A DNA stretch of 64,000 nt, from contig NZ_JNZO01000045.1 of assembly GCF_000717595.1 (NCBI RefSeq), positions 1 through 64,000 on the forward strand, read 5' to 3'. Below, piece by piece: positions 8,855 through 16,700 of this stretch (positions within the stretch are counted from its first letter, which is position 1; the number at the start of each line of letters is the position of its first letter). This DNA comes from Streptomyces flavochromogenes (lineage in GTDB: Bacteria > Actinomycetota > Actinomycetes > Streptomycetales > Streptomycetaceae). The notes beneath the pieces were generated by a model. That model was not told the DNA's origin. It made no database searches and worked only from the letters and a program-made list of their open reading frames with translations. A program made the translations under genes and the position numbers.

Positions 8855-9910
8855 GTGGGCGGCACAGGGACGGTTCGGGACCGGAGCGCGGTACGGGCGT
8901 ACATCGGCTCCTTCACCTCGGCGGGCGGGCGGGGGGTTCTCGCCGCCGACGTGGACACGGAGACGGGTGCGCTGACCGTCACCGGCGGCAGCGACGCCCT
9001 CGCCGACCCCTCGTTCCTCGCCCTCGCGGGCCCCGTGCTGCACGCCGTGTCCGAGACCGGGGCGGGGGCCGTCGCCGCCTTCGACGTGAGCGGCCCCGCG
9101 CCCCGGATCCTCGGCGCGCCCGTCCCCGTCGAGGGTGCGGCACCCACCCACCTCGCCCTCGCCGCCGGGCACCTCCTCACGGCCAACTACACCTCCGGCA
9201 GCGTCACCGCGCTGCCGCTGGTCGAGGACGGCACCGTCGGCCCCGCCACGACCGTCCTCCGGCACGAGGGCAGCGGCCCCGTCGCCTCCCGGCAGGCCGG
9301 CCCGCACGCCCACCAGGTGCTGCCCGACCCCAGCGGCCGCTGGATCGTCAGTGTGGACCTCGGCACCGACTCCGTACGGGTCTGCGCCCTGGACCCCGGC
9401 ACCGGGGCGCTCACGCTCCACGGCGAGACCGCGCTGCGCCCCGGCACCGGACCGCGCCATCTCGTCTTCCACCCGTCCGGCACACACGCCTACGTCCTGA
9501 ACGAGCTGGAGCCCACCCTCACCGTCTGCCGCTGGGACGCCGACGCAGGCGTCCTCGAACCCCTCGGCGAGACACCCGTCGTCCCCGAGGGCACCGCCGG
9601 CCCCAGCTACCCCTCCGAGGTCGTCGTCGCCCCCGACGGGCGCTTCCTCTGGGCCGCCGTGCGCGGGGACGACACCCTCGCCGTGCTCGCCCTCGACCCC
9701 GACGGGGCCGAGGTCGCCCTGGTCGCCACCGTGCCCTGCGGAGGCACCTGGCCCCGTGACCTGACCCTCGCCCCGTCCGGCCGTCATCTGTACGCCGCCA
9801 ACGAGCGCTCCGGCGACGTCACCTGGTTCGGCCTCGACCCCGAGACCGGGATCCCCGCGCGCGAGGGATCCATCGAGGCCCCCGCCGCCTCCTGCGTCGT
9901 CTTCGGCTGA
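8855..9910 (+). CDS. Lactonase-family seven-bladed beta-propeller protein
   Basis: Cytoplasmic beta-propeller of 351 aa in the Lactonase family (PF10282, 6-phosphogluconolactonase YbhE type). Repeated blade motifs are visible: RAYIGSFTSAGGRGVLAADVD, split here as RAYIGSFTS and GVLAADVDTETGAL, then HLLTANYTSGSVTALPL, PHAHQVLPDPSGRWIVSVDLG, HLVFHPSGTHAYVLNELE, PSEVVVAPDGRFLWAAVRG and DLTLAPSGRHLYAANERSGD. Length and blade count fit the family. The enzymatic role in the pentose phosphate pathway is only presumed; many actinobacterial members are uncharacterised. GTG start at 8855 with GGGGAGG 5 nt upstream. It is transcribed alone and ends at a strong hairpin shared with the convergent gene. Confidence 0.88.
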   Translation: MGGTGTVRDRSAVRAYIGSFTSAGGRGVLAADVDTETGALTVTGGSDALADPSFLALAGPVLHAVSETGAGAVAAFDVSGPAPRILGAPVPVEGAAPTHLALAAGHLLTANYTSGSVTALPLVEDGTVGPATTVLRHEGSGPVASRQAGPHAHQVLPDPSGRWIVSVDLGTDSVRVCALDPGTGALTLHGETALRPGTGPRHLVFHPSGTHAYVLNELEPTLTVCRWDADAGVLEPLGETPVVPEGTAGPSYPSEVVVAPDGRFLWAAVRGDDTLAVLALDPDGAEVALVATVPCGGTWPRDLTLAPSGRHLYAANERSGDVTWFGLDPETGIPAREGSIEAPAASCVVFG

Positions 9911-9955
9911 GGGCGGGGCCATAGCGTTCCCCCCTCACGGGACCATGTGTCGAAA

Positions 9956-9999
9956 CGCCGTAGGGCCCGCACCGGACATCCGGTGCGGGCCCTACGGCG
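9956..9999. terminator. Perfect bidirectional terminator hairpin
   Basis: A 20-bp perfect stem, 9956-9975 with 9980-9999, closes on a 4-nt loop (ACAT). It sits between two convergent genes and should end transcription from both sides. Confidence 0.85.
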
Positions 10000-10020
10000 T
10001 ACGGGCGGGGTGGCGTGTCC

Positions 10021-10944
10021 TCAGAGCGAGGGCGCGCCCTGCGGCTGCTGCGGCGGGATGCCGAGAGCGGCGGTGTACTGCGAGAGCACGAGCTTGCCGA
10101 TCGCCGGGTAGGCCCCCAGCGGCTCGGCGGCGGCGCAGCCGGCCTCCTTCGAGGCCTCGTCGAGCAGACCGTCGGCCAGCTCCGGGCCGATCAGGTACGG
10201 GGCGAGCGCGAGCTGCTCCGAACCGGAACCGCGCAGCTGCTCGGCGACGGAGGCGATCGAACCCTCCTGGTCGAGAGCGGCGGCGATCACGGGCACGGCG
10301 AGGCGTGCGGCCAGCAGCATGCCGGTGATCCCCGCGGCCTGCACGGCCTCCTCTCCGCCGACCGTGGCGAGGATGATGCCGTCGGCGGCCGTCGCGACCG
10401 TGAACAGCCGGGCGCGGTCGGCGCGGGCCAGACCGGCCTCGGAGAGACGCACGTGCAGCGCCTCGGCGAGCAACGGGTGCGGGCCGAGGACGTCGGTGAG
10501 CTCGGCGGTGTTGCCGGCGTCCATGACGGCCTGGCGGACCTGGCGCGTCTGGGCGCTGTCCGGACCGGCGAGCAGCGGCACGACGACCGAGGCGGGGCCG
10601 GTGGGGGCACTGACCTCGCGGCCGGCGGCCACGGCCAGCTCGTACCGCTCGGTGCGCAGCGTGGCGGCGGCCGTCAGCACGGTCGCGAGCGAGGGGTACT
10701 CGCTGTCGTCGCCCTCGACGAAGCCGATCAGGGCGTCGAGGCCGGGCAGCTCGGAACGGGCGATGCTCACGACCTCTTCGGCCAGTGAGCGTATGGCGGC
10801 GGACGGCACGCCGGGCACAGCGAGAACCAGTGCGGGAGCGCCCTCGGGCGCCGCCGCGGGTTCGGGGCGACGGTGCCGCCCGGACTGACGGGGTCGAGGC
10901 ATTCGTACAGGCAGGCCGGAAGCAGGCCCAGTGGGGGAGCTCAT
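10021..10944 (-). CDS. CbiX/sirohydrochlorin-chelatase-like protein
   Basis: Protein of about 307 aa from ATG 10944 (MSSPTGPASGLPVRMPRP). After a basic Pro-rich leader it has a repeated alpha/beta layout. The first half is ALVLAVPGVPSAAIRSLAEE...SELPGLDALIGFVEGD, with VVVPLLAGPD. The second half is RLFTVATAADGIILATVGG...LLAARLAVPVIAAALDQEGS, with QLALAPYLIGPELADGLL. This fits the CbiX/CbiK-like fold of class II chelatases that insert Co or Fe into sirohydrochlorin, but the usual first-strand HGS motif reads VPGVPS here, so the metal-binding His is missing and catalysis is doubtful. A longer start at 10998 is possible. It stands alone, convergent with the lactonase gene. Confidence 0.65.
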   Translation of the reverse strand: MSSPTGPASGLPVRMPRPRQSGRHRRPEPAAAPEGAPALVLAVPGVPSAAIRSLAEEVVSIARSELPGLDALIGFVEGDDSEYPSLATVLTAAATLRTERYELAVAAGREVSAPTGPASVVVPLLAGPDSAQTRQVRQAVMDAGNTAELTDVLGPHPLLAEALHVRLSEAGLARADRARLFTVATAADGIILATVGGEEAVQAAGITGMLLAARLAVPVIAAALDQEGSIASVAEQLRGSGSEQLALAPYLIGPELADGLLDEASKEAGCAAAEPLGAYPAIGKLVLSQYTAALGIPPQQPQGAPSL

Positions 10945-11066
10945 GGCGCCGCATGCTACTGGTTTCGCCCGGGGCGGCGTCGGCTGAGGTACGATCATGC
11001 GCCTTCTGCCCCTCTATGTCCCCCCTGTGACGCGTCCGGAATGCGGTCTCCGCCCTCGTCGCGGGT

Positions 11067-12116
11067 CTATGCACCGCCTCCCACCTGGGCCGATGAGGCC
11101 GCCCGTGGAGCGTTCTCGACGAACAGGCGCAGCAGTGCGGGGTCCTCGGGCAGCCGCAGCGTGCCGGTGGCGAGCGCCGCCGCGAGCGCGACGGCCCCGG
11201 ACAGCGGATCCCCCGCGGGTTCCACCGTCCCGGCTCGCGGTACGAGCTCCCCGAGCGCCGCGCGCAGCGGTACGAGCAGGGGGTCGCCCAGCTTGAACAG
11301 GCCGCCCGTCAGCGCCACCGACGCCCCCGGCCCGTCCGGGCACGCCGCCTCGGCGGCCTCGGCGATGTGCCCGGCCGCCCGCGCCAGGATGTCCGCCGCC
11401 ACCGGGTCCTCGGCGGCGCAGCGTCCCACCTCGGGGGCGAAGGAGGCGAGCACCGCGGGCCGGTCGGTACGGGGGTAGAGCGCGCCCGGCAGTCCCGCCA
11501 CCGGACCGAACAGCCGCTCCGCCCGGGCCAGGAGCGCCGCAGAACCGCCGCGCCGCCCGTCGTAGGCGCGCATGGCCGCTTCCAGGCCGGCCCGGCCGAT
11601 CCAGGCACCGCTGCCGCAGTCGCCGAGGAGGTGGCCCCAGCCGTCGGCCCGCCGCCAGGACCTCAGATCCGTGCCGAGCGCGATCATCCCCGTACCGCCG
11701 GCGACGACGGCCCCCGGCCGCTGCCCGAGCGCACCGGCGTACGCGGTGACGGCGTCGGCCGCCAGCGCGAGCCGCCGTACGCCCCAGGCCTCGGCGAGAG
11801 CGCCCGGCAGCTCGGCCCGCAGCTCGTCCCCGAGGGTCGCCATCCCGGCGGCGCCCACGGCCACGGCGACGACCGGCCGGGAGCCATGAGGCTCCGTCAG
11901 GGACCGGACGGCCGGCAGGACCTGGTCGAGGAAGTGCCCGGCGGAGATTCCGCCGGGGCCGGTCGGCACCGGTTCGCGCGAGGAGCGGGTGTCGAGCACG
12001 GCGCCGCCCGCCGCCTCGGCCAGCGCGATCCGGAGACCCGAACCCCCGGAGTCGACACCGACGACCAGCGCGCCGGAAGGGTCGTTCACGGAAGACACGG
12101 AGACGACAGAGGTCAC
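11067..12116 (-). CDS. BadF/BadG-type ATPase, N-acetylglucosamine kinase-like
   Basis: Sugar kinase of the ASKHA superfamily, about 349 aa. The phosphate-1 motif VVGVDSGGSGLRIAL opens the protein; AVGAAGMA, a phosphate-2-like AVVAGGTGMIALGTDL, GWGHLLGDCGSGAWIG and the adenosine motif VALTGGLFKLGDPL follow. This order matches BadF/BadG/BcrA/BcrD-type N-acetylglucosamine kinases, which phosphorylate GlcNAc during chitin or cell-wall recycling; substrate specificity is inferred. The start is set at GTG 12116 because GAGGA lies 10 nt upstream; the longer TTG start at 12134 would overlap that ribosome-binding site. Divergent from ung with a 110-bp gap. Confidence 0.8.
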   Translation of the reverse strand: MTSVVSVSSVNDPSGALVVGVDSGGSGLRIALAEAAGGAVLDTRSSREPVPTGPGGISAGHFLDQVLPAVRSLTEPHGSRPVVAVAVGAAGMATLGDELRAELPGALAEAWGVRRLALAADAVTAYAGALGQRPGAVVAGGTGMIALGTDLRSWRRADGWGHLLGDCGSGAWIGRAGLEAAMRAYDGRRGGSAALLARAERLFGPVAGLPGALYPRTDRPAVLASFAPEVGRCAAEDPVAADILARAAGHIAEAAEAACPDGPGASVALTGGLFKLGDPLLVPLRAALGELVPRAGTVEPAGDPLSGAVALAAALATGTLRLPEDPALLRLFVENAPRAASSAQVGGGA

Positions 12117-12226
12117 GGTGCACCGTCCTCGCAACGAGTGGGGCGGGGGAGTGGGCGGAGTCTAGGGGGTGGCCCGTGACGGCGCCCGAACCGGGGTGTC
12201 GGAGTAGGCCGGTAGAGTGACGGACC

Positions 12227-12904
12227 GTGACAGCGCGACCTTTGAAGGAACTGGTGGAGCCCGGCTGGGCGGAGGCTCTGAGCCCCGTGGCAGGCCGCGT
12301 GGCGGAGATGGGCGACTTCCTGCGGGCGGAGATCGCCGCGGGCCGGACCTATCTGCCGGCGGGACAGCACGTCCTGCGGGCGTTCCAGCAGCCCTTCGAC
12401 GACGTGCGGGTCCTGATCGTGGGTCAGGATCCCTACCCGACACCGGGAATGGCGATCGGGCTCAGCTTCGCGGTCGCGCCCGAGGTCCGACAGCTGCCGG
12501 GCAGCCTGGAGAACATCTTCCGGGAGTTGCACACCGACCTGGGGATGCCCCGGCCGTCGAACGGCGACCTGACCCCCTGGACGCGGCAGGGCGTCCTCCT
12601 CCTCAACAGGGCGCTGACCACCGCCCCGCGCAAGCCGGCCGCCCACCGCGGCAAGGGCTGGGAGGAGGTGACCGAGCAGGCGATCCGCGCGCTCGCTGCC
12701 CGGGGCAAGCCCCTGGTGTCGATCCTGTGGGGCCGCGACGCGCGCAACGCCCGGCCGCTCCTCGGCAGTCTGCCGGCGATCGAGTCCGCGCACCCGTCCC
12801 CGATGTCGGCGGACCGCGGCTTCTTCGGCTCCCGTCCCTTCAGCCGCGCGAACGAACTCCTCCTGGAGCAGGGCGCCCAGCCGGTGGACTGGCGCCTGCC
12901 CTGA
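12227..12904 (+). CDS. ung: Uracil-DNA glycosylase, family 1
   Basis: DNA-repair enzyme of 225 aa that removes uracil from DNA and starts base-excision repair. The water-activating motif GQDPYP is at 66-71 (catalytic D68), the uracil-binding block LLLNRALT near 124-131, and the leucine-loop motif HPSPMS at 189-194 with catalytic H189. Length and motif spacing match bacterial Ung. GTG start at 12227; the upstream TAGAGTGACGGACC contains no strong Shine-Dalgarno. Monocistronic, followed by a hairpin. Confidence 0.96.
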   Translation: MTARPLKELVEPGWAEALSPVAGRVAEMGDFLRAEIAAGRTYLPAGQHVLRAFQQPFDDVRVLIVGQDPYPTPGMAIGLSFAVAPEVRQLPGSLENIFRELHTDLGMPRPSNGDLTPWTRQGVLLLNRALTTAPRKPAAHRGKGWEEVTEQAIRALAARGKPLVSILWGRDARNARPLLGSLPAIESAHPSPMSADRGFFGSRPFSRANELLLEQGAQPVDWRLP

Positions 12905-12908
12905 TCCA

Positions 12909-12940
12909 CCGTGGCCTCCCTCGTCCGGAGGAGGCCACGG
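12909..12940 (+). terminator. Terminator hairpin after ung
   Basis: CCGTGGCCTCC (12909-12919) pairs with GGAGGCCACGG (12930-12940) over a 10-nt loop. It starts 5 bp after the ung stop and also faces the convergent gene ending at 12981. Confidence 0.75.
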
Positions 12941-12980
12941 CAGCATCCGGCTCACCTGCCCGGCTCGTGACCGCCTCGGC

Positions 12981-14063
12981 TCAGATCGCGGCGGCCCGCA
13001 CGCACAGCACGTCCGGCAGGTGGTCGGCGAGGAGTGCCCAGCTGTCGCCGTCGTCGGCGCTCCCGTACACCTCGCCGTTGCGGTTGCCGAAGTACACGCC
13101 CGCGGGGTCCGCGTCGTCCGTGCACAGCGCGTCCCGGAGCACCGTGCCGTAGTGGTCGCCCTCGGGCAGGCCCCGGCTCAGCGGCTCCCAGGTGGCTCCG
13201 GCGTCGGTCGTACGGTAGACCCGGCACCGGCGGCCGGCCGGGACCCGGTCGGAGTCCGCGGTGATGGGGAAGACATAGGCGGTGTCCGGGCGGTGCGGGT
13301 GCGCGGCGACCGCGAAGCCGAAGTCGGACGGCAGGCCGGAGCCGATGTCCGTCCAGCTGGCGCCCGCGTCGTCGCTGCGGAAGACGCCCCAGTGGTTCTG
13401 GAGGTAGAGCCGGTCGAGATCGCCCGCGTCCTGGGCGATCTTGTGGACGCACTGTCCGAAGACCGGGTGCGGATCCGGCAGGAACACCGCCGACACGCCC
13501 TTGTTGGAGGGCTCCCAGGCGGCCCCGCCGTCCTGCGAGCGGAACACGCCGGCCGTGGACACGGCGACGGTGACGGCCGCCGGGTCGCGCCGGTCGGTCA
13601 CCACGGTGTGCACGGCCTCGCCGCCCCCGCCCGGCACCCACTGGGAGCGGGTCGGGTGCTCCCACAGCGGGCGGACGAGCTCGAAGGACTCCCCGCCGTC
13701 CCCGGACCGGAAGAGCGCGGCCGGCTCCGTCCCCGCGTACACGACGCCGGGGGAGTGTTCGGGTGCCGGGTGCAGCTGCCAGACGCGCTCCAGGGAGGCG
13801 CCGGTGTCCTCGGGGAACTTGACGGCCGGCCGCGCCGGTTCGGTCCAGGTCCTGCCGAGGTCGTCGGAGTGGAAGACGGACGGGCCCCAGTGGGCGCTGT
13901 CCCCGCCCACGAGCAGCCGCGGGTTCGGCCCGCGGGTGTCGATGGCGACCGAGTAGACCGCCTGTGCGGGGAAGGCCGGATCGTCGAACTCCCATCGGCC
14001 GTCGTGCCTGCGGCCGATGAAGAGCCCCTTGCGGGTGCCTACGGTGAGGAGTACGTCGGGCAT
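12981..14063 (-). CDS. BNR/sialidase-like repeat protein
   Basis: Protein of 360 aa built from BNR/Asp-box style beta-propeller repeats, as in exo-alpha-sialidases and VPS10/YCF48-like proteins. Repeated FRSGDGGESFELV, FRSQDGGAAWEPS, FRSDDAGASWTDI, YRTTDAGATWEPL and YGSADDGDSWALL motifs (S-x-D-x-G-x-S/T-W) are clear. It starts MPDVLLTVGTRKGLFIGRR, with no signal peptide, so it is probably cytoplasmic. No sialidase active-site RIP motif was seen, so the enzymatic name should not be taken literally. ATG 14063 has GGAGG about 8 nt upstream. The frame is open far past the start, overlapping the oxidoreductase gene, but that is shadow. Confidence 0.82.
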   Translation of the reverse strand: MPDVLLTVGTRKGLFIGRRHDGRWEFDDPAFPAQAVYSVAIDTRGPNPRLLVGGDSAHWGPSVFHSDDLGRTWTEPARPAVKFPEDTGASLERVWQLHPAPEHSPGVVYAGTEPAALFRSGDGGESFELVRPLWEHPTRSQWVPGGGGEAVHTVVTDRRDPAAVTVAVSTAGVFRSQDGGAAWEPSNKGVSAVFLPDPHPVFGQCVHKIAQDAGDLDRLYLQNHWGVFRSDDAGASWTDIGSGLPSDFGFAVAAHPHRPDTAYVFPITADSDRVPAGRRCRVYRTTDAGATWEPLSRGLPEGDHYGTVLRDALCTDDADPAGVYFGNRNGEVYGSADDGDSWALLADHLPDVLCVRAAAI

Positions 14064-14206
14064 GGCTGCCAACCTCCAGGACGCCGTTGTCGCGGATACG
14101 GGCCAGTCTGCACCCGGCCACTGACAACGGCTCCCGGACACTCCCGGAGACGCCCGCGCCACGCCGTACGCCGGCGATTCAGGGGCCAGCGGTCGCCTCG
14201 CGGTCC

Positions 14207-15292
14207 TCAGATCGCCCAGGCGTACTGCGGCGGCGCCTTGTGCGTCGACGCGCCCAGGTCGCGGGCGGCGCGGCGGGCCCAGGAGGCGTCCCGCAGCAGC
14301 TCGCGGCCGAGGAGGACCGCGTCGGCCTCGCCGTTGGCGAGGATCTTCTCGGCCTGGTCGCTCTCGGTGATCAGACCGACGGCGGCCACCGGCAGCCCGG
14401 TCTCGGCCTTGACGCGGGCCGCGAAGGGCACCTGGTAGCCGGGGCCGACCGGGATCTCGGCCGGTCCGCCGTTGCCGCCGCTGGAGACGTCGAGGAGGTC
14501 GACGCCGTGTTCGCGCAGGAGCGCGGCGAACCGTACGGTCTCGTCGACCGTCCAGCCCTGTTCCTCCAGCCAGTCGGTGGCGGAGATGCGGAAGAAGACG
14601 GGCAGCTCCTCGGGCCACACGGACCGCACGGCGTCGACGACCTCCAGGGCGAGCCGGGTCCGGTTCTCGAAGGAACCGCCGTACGCGTCGGTGCGGTGGT
14701 TGCTGTGCGGGGAGAGGAACTCGCCGATCAGATAGCCGTGGGCGCCGTGCACCTCGACGACCTGGAAGCCGGCGTCGAGCGCGCGGCGGGCCGCGTCCGC
14801 GAACTGCCCTGTGATCTCCCGGATCCGGTCGACGGTCAGCTCGGTCGGCACCGGGTAGCCCTCGGCGAACTCGACGGGGCTGGGCGCGACGGGCTGCCAG
14901 CCGGGACCGTCCTCGGGGACGGGCCCGCGGCCCTCCCAGGGGCGCTTGGTCGAGGCCTTGCGTCCGGCGTGGCCGATCTGGATGCCGGGGACGGTGCCGT
15001 GGTCCTTGAGGAAGCCGGCGATGCGGCGGAGGGCCTCGGTCTGGGTGTCGTTCCAGAGGCCGAGGTCCGCCGGGCTGATCCGGCCCTCCGGGGCGACGGC
15101 GGTCGCCTCGACCAGGATCAGTCCGGTGCCGCCGGTGGCCCGGGAGGCGTAGTGGGCGAAGTGCCAGTCCGTGGCGACACCCGCGTTCGGTCCCGTCATC
15201 TCCGCCGAGTACTGGCACATGGGCGCCATCCAGACCCGGTTGGGGACGGTCAGCGACCGCAGGGTGTAGGGCTCGAACAGGGCGACGCTCAT
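14207..15292 (-). CDS. Old yellow enzyme (YqjM-type NADH:flavin oxidoreductase)
   Basis: FMN-dependent ene-reductase of 361 aa. WMAPMCQYS places C26 and Y28 exactly as in Bacillus YqjM, where they bind the substrate and tune FMN. Other family marks are GIQIGHAGRKAST (substrate-binding His), VEVHGAHGYLIGEFLSPHSN, RTDAYGGSFENRTRL and the FMN phosphate region VAAVGLITESDQAEKILANGEADAVLLGRELL, quoted here only as landmarks. It reduces activated C=C bonds of enones and related electrophiles. Divergent from an ArsR regulator, with two matching operators between them, so it is probably induced by electrophiles or oxidants. Confidence 0.93.
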   Translation of the reverse strand: MSVALFEPYTLRSLTVPNRVWMAPMCQYSAEMTGPNAGVATDWHFAHYASRATGGTGLILVEATAVAPEGRISPADLGLWNDTQTEALRRIAGFLKDHGTVPGIQIGHAGRKASTKRPWEGRGPVPEDGPGWQPVAPSPVEFAEGYPVPTELTVDRIREITGQFADAARRALDAGFQVVEVHGAHGYLIGEFLSPHSNHRTDAYGGSFENRTRLALEVVDAVRSVWPEELPVFFRISATDWLEEQGWTVDETVRFAALLREHGVDLLDVSSGGNGGPAEIPVGPGYQVPFAARVKAETGLPVAAVGLITESDQAEKILANGEADAVLLGRELLRDASWARRAARDLGASTHKAPPQYAWAI

Positions 15293-15329
15293 GACGGACT
15301 CCGTTTCGGGGTGCCTCGAAGGACGCTAG

Positions 15330-15379
15330 TACGGTAACCATCGTAGTACGGCATCTGTCAAACTACGAGAGTCCTCGTA
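15330..15379. promoter_or_regulatory. Paired ArsR-type operators
   Basis: Two 16-bp inverted repeats with the same outline TACG-N8-CGTA lie in the divergent gap: TACGGTAACCATCGTA at 15330-15345 and TACGAGAGTCCTCGTA at 15364-15379, centres 34 bp apart. They flank both promoters, so the ArsR protein at 15417 is the likely ligand-controlled repressor of itself and of the oxidoreductase. Confidence 0.55.
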
Positions 15380-15416
15380 CAATGGCCCGTATCCCGGATG
15401 AAGTGGAGCCGCCGCC

Positions 15417-15770
15417 ATGACGACCGCCACCAGCTCTCGCGCCCTCGAACACCCCACGCGCGACCAGATCCGACTGGAGGCGGTGCTGCACGCGCTCGCG
15501 GACCCGGTGCGGCTGCGGATCGTGCGGGACATGGCGCGCGAGCGGGCCGAGCTGAGCTGCTCGTACTTCGACCTTCCGGTGACCAAGTCCACGACGACGC
15601 ACCACTTCAGGGTGCTGCGCGAGGGCGGAGTCATCCGGCAGACGTACCGCGGTACGGCCAAACTCAACGCCCTGCGCGAGGACGACCTCGAAGCCCTCTT
15701 CCCGGGCCTGCTGGCCACGGTCCTGGCGGCGGCCGACGCCCAGGTCACGCGCGAGGACGCGACGGCCTAG
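15417..15770 (+). CDS. ArsR-family transcriptional regulator
   Basis: Winged-helix regulator of 117 aa. The HTH core is VLHALADPVRLRIVRDMAR...FDLPVTKSTTTHHFRVLREGGVI, followed by the wing RQTYRGTAKLNALREDDLEALFPGLL. There is a single cysteine (LSCSYFDL) and no ELCVCDL metal box, so classical arsenic or cadmium sensing is unlikely; a one-Cys redox or electrophile response is possible given the divergent YqjM-like gene. ATG start after GGAGCCGCC. The 3' end is part of a 65-bp duplication that continues downstream. Confidence 0.88.
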   Translation: MTTATSSRALEHPTRDQIRLEAVLHALADPVRLRIVRDMARERAELSCSYFDLPVTKSTTTHHFRVLREGGVIRQTYRGTAKLNALREDDLEALFPGLLATVLAAADAQVTREDATA

Positions 15771-15857
15771 CCGCCGGTGAGGGCGGGAGGGCGCGACTCT
15801 GCGCCCGGGCCGACCGCGAGGACGCGACGGCACGGACGCCGGTGAGGGCGGGAGGGC
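15751..15857. repeat. 65-bp imperfect tandem duplication at the arsR 3' end
   Basis: GCGAGGACGCGACGGC at 15751-15766 recurs at 15816-15831, and CGCCGGTGAGGGCGGGAGGGC (21 bp; 15772-15792) recurs at 15837-15857. Both pairs are offset by 65 bp, so the last codons of arsR plus its downstream flank have been copied once. Confidence 0.8.
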
Positions 15858-15876
15858 CCGGGTCCGCCGTACCCCC

Positions 15877-16524
15877 TCACAGACCCCGCATCCTCCCGAT
15901 CTCCGCCGACTGCTGGGCGATCACGTCGTTCGCCATCTCCTCCACGAGGACGTTGTTGCCCTCGCTCAGCACCTCGGCGGCCATCGTCACCGCCCCCTCG
16001 TGGTGCGTGATCATCAGCTTCAGGAACAGCTCGTCGAAAGCCTTGCCCTTCGCGTTCCGGAGCTCCTTCAGCTGTGCCTCGCTCGCCATGCCCGGCATCG
16101 AGTGATGGTCGTGGCCCGCCTGTTCGCGCGGGCCACCGTTGTTTTTCAGCCAACCTTCCATCGCGCCGATCTCCGGCTGCTGCGCCGCCGCGATCCGTTC
16201 GGCGACGCCCTTCACCTGGGCGGAGGCGGCCCGCTGCGGGGCCAGCGCGGTCATGGTGAGGGCCTGCCGGTGGTGCACGACCATCATCTGCACGTAGGTG
16301 AAGTCGGCGCTGTTCGGGCTCTGGTCCGGAAGCAGCTTCGCGGCTTCCTCGGGGGATATCCGCCTGGCCGGTTCGCCGGGCTTGCCCGGCGCGACCACGG
16401 TCCCGGCCGAACTCCCGGCCTCCGGTGCGCCCTTGTCGGACCCCGATTCGCAGGCGGTCAGGGCGAGTACGGCGACGGCGGACAGGGCCACGGCGACGAC
16501 GGCACGCTGACGGCGGATCAACAA
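15877..16524 (-). CDS. DUF305 lipoprotein
   Basis: Exported lipoprotein of about 215 aa. The signal sequence VVAVALSAVAVLALTAC ends in a lipobox (LTAC, C25), followed by a Gly/Ala-rich spacer. Two DUF305 (ferritin-like four-helix) repeats follow: DFTYVQMMVVHHRQALTMT with AAAQQPEIGAMEGWL, and ELFLKLMITHHEGAVTMAAEV with VIAQQSAEIGRM. The MMxxHH motifs and a His/Met-rich link (HDHHSMPGM) suggest copper or other metal binding at the cell surface; that is inference. The start is a TTG at 16524 with GGAGG 5 nt upstream. Divergent from the LVIVD protein gene. Confidence 0.9.
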   Translation of the reverse strand: MLIRRQRAVVAVALSAVAVLALTACESGSDKGAPEAGSSAGTVVAPGKPGEPARRISPEEAAKLLPDQSPNSADFTYVQMMVVHHRQALTMTALAPQRAASAQVKGVAERIAAAQQPEIGAMEGWLKNNGGPREQAGHDHHSMPGMASEAQLKELRNAKGKAFDELFLKLMITHHEGAVTMAAEVLSEGNNVLVEEMANDVIAQQSAEIGRMRGL

Positions 16525-16622
16525 CGCGACCTCCAGATGTTCTTGCGGGGACAGTGACCGTTCCTAGCACTTTTCTCGGGGCTACCGATCAAAAACCTTC
16601 ATTACGTCTGTGTTGCCATCTG

Positions 16623-16683
16623 TTGAGATGTGCACGGCAAGGAAGATACTGCCGGGGTCCAACACCCGTTCAACGCTGAACGG
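16623..16683 (+). promoter_or_regulatory. Promoter and 5' UTR hairpin for LVIVD gene
   Basis: TTGAGA (16623-16628), a 16-bp spacer and GATACT (16645-16650) form a plausible housekeeping promoter. Just downstream, CCGTTCA-ACGC-TGAACGG (16666-16683) is a perfect 7-4-7 inverted repeat, 17 bp before the GTG. It could be an operator or an mRNA hairpin. Confidence 0.4.
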
Positions 16684-16700
16684 ATACCAGGGAGGACGGA

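Noticed and set aside
6578..9922. 1114-codon minus-strand open frame
   Set aside because: Antisense shadow of the FUSC and lactonase genes; no recognisable domain.
10021..10944. Active cobalt chelatase
   Set aside because: The first-strand metal His is missing (VPGVPS), so the assignment is kept at fold level.
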